A stretch of DNA of 64,000 bases. Source: Leguminivora glycinivorella (taxonomy: Eukaryota; Arthropoda; Insecta; Lepidoptera; Tortricidae). The notes below the pieces were generated by a model. It did not search any database. It was given only the letters and a program-made list of their open reading frames with translations, and was not told the origin of the DNA. Each line of letters opens with the position of its first letter. Position 1 is the stretch's first letter. Position numbers and translations under genes: made by a program. Of this stretch, positions 54,960-64,000 are shown piece after piece. The stretch lies in contig NC_062998.1 in NCBI RefSeq assembly GCF_023078275.1, positions 18,365,916 through 18,429,915 of the forward strand, given 5' to 3'.

Positions 54960-55440
54960 GCCACTGAAAACGCTGTCGACCTTGTAGTGACAGTGACGTC
55001 ATCCCATACAACGATTTCGGTCGCAAAATCTTCAAATTAGTCACTAAATGTCAAATGTGACATAACGCGTGGTAAGGTCGTGCACACAATGTGCGGTCCT
55101 GATACAATAACAAAATGGAGTCGACGTATGCACGCATTACGGTAATAAAATGTGTACAAATTTTGAATGCTATTCACTGTCAGAACGGTTTCTTACTTCA
55201 CTTTGTTAGACACTGTATGCACACATGACGGTAACAAAATGTGTACGAATTTGTGGCTGTCAATGTCACTGCCAGGCGATTTCTAACTACACTTTGTTAG
55301 TCGCCGTACGCACTCATTACGGTAACAAAAAGTTTTTTTATTTATTTATTGAAAACAAAGATTACAATCAATGTCACTGTCAAAAGAAGCCATTTTGTAC
55401 TTTCAGTCACCGTGTACTCTAGGACCATTTTGCGACCAAT
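54960..55440 (+). repeat. Degenerate tandem repeat of about 90 bp
   Basis: CGTATGCAC.CATTACGGTAA, AAATGTGTACAAATTT and CACTTTGTTAG recur near 55124, 55212 and 55308. Just 3' of MsrB. Confidence 0.55.
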
Positions 55441-55601
55441 TTTCGACTGTTTTTTTACCTGGAATATTTCCCAGCCTTAATCCATATTTTAACAACTTTA
55501 TTGGTTTTCTAAGCATTATTTTTATTATTTCAGTATAGTACTTACATGCACCGGAGCACTAAAAATTCAGTATAGTTATGTACACAAACACTGAGTAGTA
55601 A

Positions 55602-56032
55602 TAGTTATTTGTTATACAAGGGGGCAAAGTTGTATTTTAACGCCGAGTGTGAAATTGAAAAACGAGCAAGTAAAAGGATTCTATAGTTGAACCACGAGCG
55701 AAGCGAGTGGTTCGAAAATAGAATCCTGAATTTGCGAGTTTTTTAACACACGAGAAGTAAAATACTTTTGCACCCGAGTGTAACACAAAACTTTTCCCCT
55801 CACTACAGCGAGGAAACTACAACGCAAAAAATGCGTTTATCACTGCTTCCAGTAGTTTCACAGGTGGGAAATCATCTTTATTACTAGATTCACCTACTTT
55901 TATCAATTTTAAAGCAGTTAATTTGACTTTATTCAAGGTCAAATTACTTTACCCACTAGTGGATAAAATGCGTTTTTACCCGCTGGTATTAAAGGACAAA
56001 ACACGTGTTTCCGAGCTAGTGAGGGGAAAATA
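55602..56032 (+). repeat. 437-bp dispersed element, copy 2
   Basis: Direct copy of 11114-11550 with few changes and a short deletion after GTTGTATTT. Confidence 0.85.
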
Positions 56033-56040
56033 ATATTATT

Positions 56041-56421
56041 GCTGGTTAAATCCGTAGATGTAGATGTAGATGTAGTGTAGGGGCGCCCGGCCGGATACAG
56101 GCGGGCTGTCGATCGCTGATGCGTTCATTCAGCCCAATTCCCTGGAGTTGGAACTGCAGGTTACTGTCCCGGCTGCCCTCCCACACTTCTCTCCTCAAAT
56201 CTTCTTGTTTTCCTGCAGAACAGAAGGACATCTTTAAGTTTGACATCCTTGAGTTCATCTTCTCTTAAACTGTCTTTACCGAATGTATCATATCGCGGTG
56301 CCGCATACATGATACATTCTGCTAGTAAGTGCAAGCTTGTCTCCTCCTTACCACAGTGTGGACAGGATTCGTCACTACTGATACCTATTATCCTCATGTG
56401 TCTGTTGAGTAGGGTTTGCAA
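56041..56421 (-). pseudogene. LINE polyprotein C-terminal fragment
   Basis: An 86-codon frame (56421-56161) with MQTLLNRHMRIIGISSDESC, then PHCGKEETSLHLLAEC: the C-x-x-C...H...C knuckle found at the C-terminus of Jockey/I-type reverse transcriptases. No upstream domains remain. Confidence 0.6.
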
Positions 56422-56502
56422 AAACCGGTTAACTTTAAAAACCGGTTAATAACCGAACCTATATCTTCAAAACCGGTTAACCGGTTTTTAACCGGTTTTG
56501 CG
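56417..56502. mobile_element. ACCGGTT-rich mini-element
   Basis: Ends TTGCAAAAACCGGTTAA and its near complement TTAACCGGTTTTGCG. Five copies of AACCGGTT in 86 bp. Confidence 0.6.
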
Positions 56503-56880
56503 AATTTTTAGTAAATTACCGTACTACGCAATAATATTACCATTACCTTCAAGAATTCTGTTGTTTATGATATCGTAGCAGGTATTACTTGCACGATGAA
56601 GATCATTTTTATCCAGTTTTTTGAAATTTTGTGAAATTTAATGCAGAAGTTGCCATAAAGGACTTGAGTGCCTATAGCGTATATGACGCTTAAACCTGTC
56701 GTGACTTTACTGTTTACTGTGATAATCACTTTACGAACTAAATATTTGTCAGTTGTGCGTTTTCTATAAGCATATCGCGGAGGTCTACAGCTCCCAGAGA
56801 TACCAGTAATACAAGGAATTAACGTAGGAAAACCAAGATCTACATTTTCCCTTTATTTTAAAAATATAATTTGAAATATA

Positions 56881-57404
56881 CAGTAGAATCCGGTTATAAC
56901 GACGCCCAAGGGACCGCTGATATTACGTCGTACAAAAAAAAATCATTTCGGTTTAAAGATATATCATTTTTTAGTATGCGTGCTTGCTCATCACCGGCAA
57001 ATTACTGTCGTATTTCGTAATAATAAATAGTCGCATTCCTTGAACCTCGATTTACGTAATTAATATGACAATCTATTTTTTTATTGAGTAAAATTAGTTT
57101 ATACGCAATCGAAAAATAAAAAGTGGGTTCTATTTAGCTCATAAGATTAGACTGGAGGCGAACAAATTGTTAAAATTATTAAAACCAATGCTCCAAAAAG
57201 TCACATGGCCACAATCTCATCTTACAACTTGTAGGCAAGACAGGGGGCCGTGATATGGGCGGAAATAGCTTTGTTTCCTCAATTTACTAGTAAAAACGTT
57301 GTCGCTCGTCGTTGTAACCGGGCTTGACGGACGGATTTTGCGTAAAATTACGTCGTAAAACGCGGTTGGTCGTTAAAACCGGAGTCGTAATAAACGGATG
57401 TACT
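56881..57404. mobile_element. pogo/Tigger-like non-autonomous element
   Basis: Starts CAGTAGAATCCGGTTATAAC and ends with a degraded complement (TCGTAATAAACGGATGTACT). TATAACGAC and TCGTTAAAACCGG words recur inside, as in pogo-type ends. No transposase. Confidence 0.6.
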
Positions 57405-57423
57405 TTCATAATATCACATACTA

Positions 57424-58194
57424 TTTAGCATTTTGGTTATATAATGAAACGTTTTTATTTTATGCTTGTATGAGAGATCATATCAATTCAATTATGCGAC
57501 CGAGTATGTTAAAGGGGTATAATATGCAGCCTTTTGTCTAAAATAATAATCAACGTTTTTACTTCAAGAAAGGTAACTAACTTCCAAGGAACAAATTAGC
57601 TTTACTCAAATGTCATATGACCTGTAGTGACTACTAATATGATGAAATAAGTAACTTCCAAAGAACAAATTAGCTTTACCCAAATGTCATATGACCTGAA
57701 GTGACTAATATTATGATAAAATAATTGTAAACATTTATTTGTATTCTCCATTTAAGCGATCCTAATTAAATTTGTTTTTGGGATAAATTTAAATATGTAA
57801 TTCAATTGGCAAATATGGGACATAATAAAACTGCGTTGGTTATAAATCAATGACACCAATTATATATTTACTCGTTAGAAACACATCAAATATTCAACAA
57901 GGGAGTAAAATCATAAACATGGTTACTATTAAGTTACGTATAATGAAATAGTAAAATATGCTTATTTTTAATTACAATTTCATTAGTCAGTTTCATCAAT
58001 TTATTCAGGTAGTTTTCATTAATTAATTTTCATAGTTAAATACGGGTAATTATTATTAAATAATCAGACATAAACAGGGTTGTAGAGTTGTTTATAACGA
58101 AACACTAAAACATTAACTTTTTAATTACATTTTCATTAATCCATTTCATAAATTAATTCAGACAATTTTCATTGAATAAATTTATAAATTAATT
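57424..58194 (+). repeat. Identical direct duplication, copy 1
   Basis: Matches 63230-64000 base for base as read, with constant offset 5,806. It contains two 78-bp sub-repeats (AACTTCCAA(G/A)GAACAAATTA). The true right end is unknown because copy 2 runs off the window. The start does not read TG as an LTR would. Confidence 0.85.
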
Positions 58195-58579
58195 CAGGTA
58201 TTTATTAAATAATCAGATTAAGGTACTTCAAATAATTTCATAAACTAATTCAGACAATTATTATTATTATATAATCAGATTAAGGTACTTATCTCTGTTC
58301 GTGGCGCTGGTAGAACTAAAAGTGACTGCTCGCCGACGAGCAGTCCCTTTTATAACCAGTTCAGGTAAACTTGCCAGACCGACCCGGTTTCTTTGTCTAC
58401 CGACATTATTGCCATAAATTTAAATGTTTGAGAGAAACGTACCTTAAAATGTTACAATTATTAAACATTATAATGGCAAATCCAACACGGCCATACTGAC
58501 AAGTACTTCGATCTCGAAGTACAAAAGTATTTACATAGTTATACATCTTAATCTTACTCATATTAAGTAGCCACAAGCC

Positions 58580-59290
58580 TTGTCATGTAAGCCCCATCAC
58601 CTGCTGCCCGTGAAGCCAGGCAAACATCAGACTTGTGACCGACCAGCATTTTTTTGTAGCTGTGGGCCCTGGCATGAAAGCTCCGTCACCTGTTGCGACA
58701 TGACGTCGAGCAATCATCAGACACACAACCGACCAACAGTATTTTTGTAGCTATGGGCCCTGGCATGAAAGCTCCGTCACCTGTTGCGACATGACGTCGA
58801 GCAATCATCAGACACACAACCGACCAACAGAATTTTTGTAGCTGTGGGCCTTGGCATGAAAGCTCCGTCACCTGTTGCGACATGACGTCGAGCAATCATC
58901 AGACACACAACCGACCAACAGTATTTTTGTAGCTGTGGGCCTTGGCATGAAAGCTCCGTCACCTGTTGCGACATGACGTCGAGCAATCATCAGACACACA
59001 ACCGACCAACAGTATTTTTGTAGCTGTGGGCCTTGGCATGAAAGCTCCGTCACCTGTTGCGACATGACGTCGAGCAATCATCAGACACACAACCGACCAA
59101 CAGTATTTTTGTAGCTGTGGGCCCTGGCATGAAAGCTCCGTCACCTGTTGCGACATGACGTCGAGCAATCATCAGACACACAACCGACCAACAGTATTTT
59201 TGTAGCTATGTGCCCTGGCATGAAAGCTCCGTCACCTGCTGCACCATGACGTCAAGCAATCATCAGACACATAACCGACCAGCAGTATAT
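58580..59290 (+). repeat. 91-bp minisatellite, about 7.5 units
   Basis: Unit with TGGCATGAAAGCTCCGTCAC, ACATGACGTCGAGCAATCAT and CAGACACACAACCGACCAAC. Six inner units are almost identical and the outer ones are diverged. The 91-bp period shifts frame at each unit, which makes overlapping 69-codon frames on the minus strand. It is not coding. Confidence 0.9.
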
Positions 59291-59790
59291 ATATACAATT
59301 GACAACATTTCATATTTTTGAGTACTACTTTTTATTGTTTGGTTTGAAAGAATTCAATACTAAAAGATACACGTATTTTTTTATTTTTCCAAAAACTGCT
59401 ATTTTAATGAGAAAGTCCCTTATTACTACTTCGAGTAGAAAGAGCTTAAGAAGACACAGCTTTATGACTTCACATGTGTTGATTCATACACTTAAGAAAA
59501 CGACAAAATAATTTCCAAAAAAAAAAGTTTTAACATTCAGCTTAAACAGTCCGGTATGTCTGACTGTCAAGTGGCACTGTCAAACTCAAGTGACTTCCTA
59601 ACTGGAAGTTTCTTTTGTTATAGTGACAGCTCTAAATCAGCTATTGAGGTCACTTCCCCATTAAACTATTTTTTAAGATTTTTTTGTTATCATAAAAATA
59701 CGGGAAAAAAAAATTATATTAATATTATATCTCGAAATGGTTTTCGACTTAGGGACACTGAAAATTTTGAAACGTTGTCAATTATACATA
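59289..59790 (+). repeat. Dispersed element, copy 2
   Basis: Homologous to 15180-15915 without the insert found there; begins just after the minisatellite. Confidence 0.65.
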
Positions 59791-62700
59791 GTATATAATA
59801 TATATTACACATTTTATTACATATGTATATATCCAACACGGCTAATCCGGACTTAAAGCAATCGGCAAAAAAGCTACCTTTTTTTCAGTTATTTATTGTA
59901 ACCTTAAATTAATGTAACAGTATAGCAAGAACACAATAAATATAGCCAGTTTTTTTTTTGCGGAATGCTTTAAGATAATCAGCACTTAATATGGCCATTT
60001 ACCATTTTGTATACTATTTTACATTTTCTTTACAGATATAGCATCATCGATAGGTATATCTTTCATCAAGTTTTATCACAAAATGTTTTTATCTTTGTAC
60101 TGTACTGTAAAAAGATACAATATCCTAGGACTTCAATTAATCGAGCTATATATTTATTTCTGATTACTTCACGATCAATCAACAAGTGTGAATATTATTA
60201 TATCTTCCAAACAGCTCGGCCAGTCTGACCTAACGACATAATATTTTATGAAGGGCATGTCATGTAAGATGCAAATGCCGTACAAACTGAAAACTCATCT
60301 TCCCTTATTCGTAGCTTATTACATGGTAAATATCGCTTTATCAGCAACAGTTTTCAGTAAATAGTATACCTAATATATTTATTAAACATTACAGTATCAC
60401 ATATTAACCATGTAATGAGCTATCTTGAGAAGTAAAGCATAAACGTGACGAATAATCAGGAAAAGAAGCATATAGAATCGCCCACTTATTTATACAGTTA
60501 TATTTTGAAAATGGTCCCTTTTCCCAAAGAATCTTATTTATTTGAATCTATTCACACTATTTTCCGTAGGTACTCTACTCAGCATGAAAGATGAATAAGT
60601 ACCTACCTAGTGACCCTTTTTTTTGCAGAATCTTGTTCTGTGAGATTTGTATTATTGTTCATAATTTAATTTATTAATCTTATTTTTTTTTGCTTTCCTT
60701 TTTTTAATAATGACTTTCTTGTTGGGAGATAAACGAACCCGCTGATATGAAAACACTTTTTTTTGTTAAATTTGACAGTCGCCAGGATCCCTATCAGGAA
60801 CCACCCGGCAAATCACTTATTAAATTAGAAAAAAGGTTTTTTTTTAACCGTTTTCATACATTATAAATTTGTCAATCATGTGAGAGACCCGTAGAAACAA
60901 TAAAGTCAGTCTCAAGTAAATGACGACACATGTAACAATAAATAATGCGCTAACGCTTACTGAGCCACTAAATTCATTCCCTGAATAACTCGATAACAGT
61001 AAGAGAAAAGACAATATTTTCTTACAGAAATTAATTGTAATTTACCTAAAGAACCGTCCCCTAATATTAACGGAAATCAATAAAAATTCTTTGTAGATAA
61101 TAATCTACCCAAACTCGAAAACCAGGCAAGCACAGAGTAAACTCTCTTTATAAAGCAAGTTGCGTAAGCCTTTATTTGCACTAGGTCCATTTATTTATCT
61201 ACGTATATATTAATATGTATGTAAGTTTATTTATTGTATCTATATATGTTTATTTTATAATAGAATCAACTTGTATTTAATCATTAAAATCTCATACTGG
61301 CTTTATAATGGCGTCCACCAGACTATCTCTGTTTTGCCCAATGGTTGACTGATAGAAAATGACTTAAGGCGTTAAGTTCGCCATTTGTACTTGTTATTGT
61401 TAATTTGTGCAATAAAGTTCAAATAAATAAATAAAACTTTATTCGTTTTTGAGCCTAAGATATGCGATAACAGACACACAAACGTGAAAGTAGAATTAAA
61501 ATCTCAGACACTTTCTTAATCGTTACTTCTCAACGAAAAGAGAAGACAAAATTGTAAACATACTCGCAATGATGATAAATAGATTTATCATTTATCAGAT
61601 CAGTAATTTGTCAGAAGTAACAGCAACTTGGAAAAAGTTTCAATGTTAATTGAATTCAAACCAATAGGGATGTGTATGTAACATTACTGTTGGGTACTAA
61701 AAGTAAATTTTATTGGTCCGCAATTGGTGAAATAATTTTGAAATACGTTAGTGCGGGATACAAACGTTTAAGCGTTTCTTAGAATAAGCACAGCATTTAT
61801 AGTAGCAAGTTTTGAATCTATTTTTTTTTTATTAATTAGGTAGGTAAGGAAAGTCTACCATATTTATTAAATAATTTGGTTTAAATTTCAATACCTCAAA
61901 CTGTACCTACATGGTGGGCAGGAACAGGTTAAAATAAGCACAGCATTTTTAGCAGCAAGTTTTGTGTCTATTTTTTTTTTATGATGTAGGTAAGTATGTA
62001 ACTAAACTACTGTATTTAAATAAACCAATAACTTTCACTTTGAAGCCATGCCACTATCTGAAGAAAACACTAATATACTACTTTTAAATTTGACATTTTT
62101 GTAGGTAGGTAGGTTTAATTACTTACTAATTTGTTTGTTTTTGGTATAGTATAGTTAAATAAACAACGAAACCACCTAAAGTAAATCACATATCGATTGC
62201 CAATTTTTTTGTATCTTATTATAATGGCAATCCACTTAGGTCTCATTCTGGTCAAAGTGGAGAAAAATCATTATAAAATGTAAGCGAAAACAAATATTGG
62301 ACAGTTGAAAAGCGAGTATTAAAAAAAAAACGATTTTTGAAACGTACATATTTGCTTGAAAACATCGATCTTGAGTCACTTATTAGTATCAAATTTTTAT
62401 TTATTAAGTGAAAACTGCCACTTTGCTAAATACATAAACAAAAAAAATATATTAGTGATTTTCAAATTAGTGTTTCTCAAGAGAAATAGCTAAAAATATT
62501 TTTTGGAAAATAAAATAAACGTTGGTCAATACAGAGATTTAGACCCTATATCAATACGAAAATCGAAATATTGTTTTGCAGTTATAGGATCACTCCGGAT
62601 CAGTAGTGTCGTAATACAATCTTTACAACAAGAACTTGTTTACCGAATTATGTCATTAACAAAATATAATTTATTCCCAAAGGAAGAAACTAAACCAGTA

Positions 62701-63229
62701 TTGTTCTAAACCTGTATTGTTCAGTTCTGACTTTTATACCCTTTCTTCAGGATTTAACTGTTTTTCTTTTAAACAACATGATCTAATAAGAGGTAATTTT
62801 ATTTATTCAAGATGTCATAATCATAACACTAGCTCTTTCAATAACTAGCTCGATTAACTGCAGTTCCGTAATAAGTAAACAAAATCAGTTTAAAACACAG
62901 TGGGTACAACAATATTTCTTCAAAGCAAGATTTTTTACATGATAATGCAGAGCCCTCAGGGCCTTACCGACTTTAATGATCATAACAACGCCAGTCCATT
63001 CAGGTTTTCAGAAGGTCCCGAAATCGGTGCACCATGCATCGGCCGTGCAGCCCCATCATCGCTGTTAGTAGGACCAAATGTAGGAAGCACAATGTTGTGG
63101 TATCGGCAGCCCGAAGAAACTTCACTCCGAATGGTGGTATGAAAGTTGGTCAGCAGATTTCAATCCGTTATCTCTGAAATAATTCACAGTGTTAAAAGAT
63201 GGCTAGGTAAAACGTATCCCACTTCTGAA
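59791..63229. other. AT-rich stretch, no gene seen
   Basis: Only short frames without domain features. It includes a retroelement tail (about 61300-61440: CGTTAAGTTCGCCATTTGTA, GTGCAATAAAGTTCAAATAA) and a 154-bp spaced duplication (AATAAGCACAGCATTT at about 61783 and 61935). A GC-richer patch at 62945-63140 has an 80-codon frame of unknown nature. Confidence 0.5.
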
Positions 63230-64000
63230 TTTAGCATTTTGGTTATATAATGAAACGTTTTTATTTTATGCTTGTATGAGAGATCATATCAATTCAATTA
63301 TGCGACCGAGTATGTTAAAGGGGTATAATATGCAGCCTTTTGTCTAAAATAATAATCAACGTTTTTACTTCAAGAAAGGTAACTAACTTCCAAGGAACAA
63401 ATTAGCTTTACTCAAATGTCATATGACCTGTAGTGACTACTAATATGATGAAATAAGTAACTTCCAAAGAACAAATTAGCTTTACCCAAATGTCATATGA
63501 CCTGAAGTGACTAATATTATGATAAAATAATTGTAAACATTTATTTGTATTCTCCATTTAAGCGATCCTAATTAAATTTGTTTTTGGGATAAATTTAAAT
63601 ATGTAATTCAATTGGCAAATATGGGACATAATAAAACTGCGTTGGTTATAAATCAATGACACCAATTATATATTTACTCGTTAGAAACACATCAAATATT
63701 CAACAAGGGAGTAAAATCATAAACATGGTTACTATTAAGTTACGTATAATGAAATAGTAAAATATGCTTATTTTTAATTACAATTTCATTAGTCAGTTTC
63801 ATCAATTTATTCAGGTAGTTTTCATTAATTAATTTTCATAGTTAAATACGGGTAATTATTATTAAATAATCAGACATAAACAGGGTTGTAGAGTTGTTTA
63901 TAACGAAACACTAAAACATTAACTTTTTAATTACATTTTCATTAATCCATTTCATAAATTAATTCAGACAATTTTCATTGAATAAATTTATAAATTAATT
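63230..64000 (+). repeat. Identical direct duplication, copy 2 (cut by window end)
   Basis: Same as 57424-58194. See the entry for copy 1. Confidence 0.85.

Noticed and set aside
58686..59168. Four overlapping 69-codon frames at 91-bp steps
   Set aside because: By-products of the minisatellite period; 91 is not a multiple of 3.
58580..59290. CRISPR array
   Set aside because: Units are contiguous and lack unique spacers, and the genome is eukaryotic.
62900..63142. 80-codon frame in the GC-richer patch
   Set aside because: No recognisable domain and no splice context; left as unassigned sequence.
57424..64000. LTR retrotransposon
   Set aside because: The repeated ends do not start with TG, and no gag, protease, reverse transcriptase or integrase frame lies between; kept only as a direct duplication.

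Overview
The window is nuclear DNA from an insect, most likely a moth or butterfly. Evidence: spliced genes with GT/AG introns, an AT-rich background, non-autonomous Helitrons of the Lep1 type (TC start, CTAG end before T), the dispersed elements that begin with a CCGGCCAAGTGCGAGTCGG block and carry GGTTCCGTA, and a Dong/R4-type non-LTR retrotransposon set in TAA repeats. The species cannot be named from the sequence alone.

Only three cellular genes could be supported. (1) A HAP2/GCS1 gamete-fusion gene on the plus strand, rebuilt here as 20 coding exons from 4655 to 40829 (2,730 nt, 909 residues; all splice phases agree). It includes a 45-nt micro-exon at the place of the family's fusion-loop motif, where the usual cysteines are absent. 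(2) A MADF-BESS transcription-factor-like gene on the minus strand (13464-14656, non-coding first exon further right), nested inside HAP2 intron 4. (3) A methionine-R-sulfoxide reductase B gene (MsrB/SelR) on the plus strand, four coding exons from 45472 to 54653.

The rest is mostly mobile DNA. 1-4.5 kb: a stack of palindromic MITEs around a 1-kb foldback. 5.7-17 kb (HAP2 introns 3 and 4): MITEs, GGTTCCGTA-family pieces and a retroelement relic. 19.8-24.7 kb: a 4.9-kb piggyBac-like shell (TTAA targets, 16-bp inverted ends) that holds a Helitron, a tandem array and a SINE-like insert. 25.2-27.2 kb: a 2-kb foldback ending about 50 bp before HAP2 exon 10. 33.8-40.5 kb (HAP2 intron 19): two copies of a THAP-coding segment. 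One is split by a truncated LINE whose TAA tail received a nearly complete Dong/R4 element. 41-45.3 kb: a foldback, a 0.6-kb MITE and a 2.1-kb hAT-like shell with perfect 8-bp target duplication. 46-54 kb: MITEs, a complete 179-bp Helitron and another Dong fragment inside MsrB intron 3. 55-64 kb: no gene seen; a pogo-like element, a 91-bp minisatellite, and a segment at 57.4 kb repeated without change at 63.2 kb up to the window edge.

The three genes have no obvious shared pathway: gamete membrane fusion, DNA binding and oxidised-methionine repair. What links them is that their long introns have been landing sites for nested transposons.
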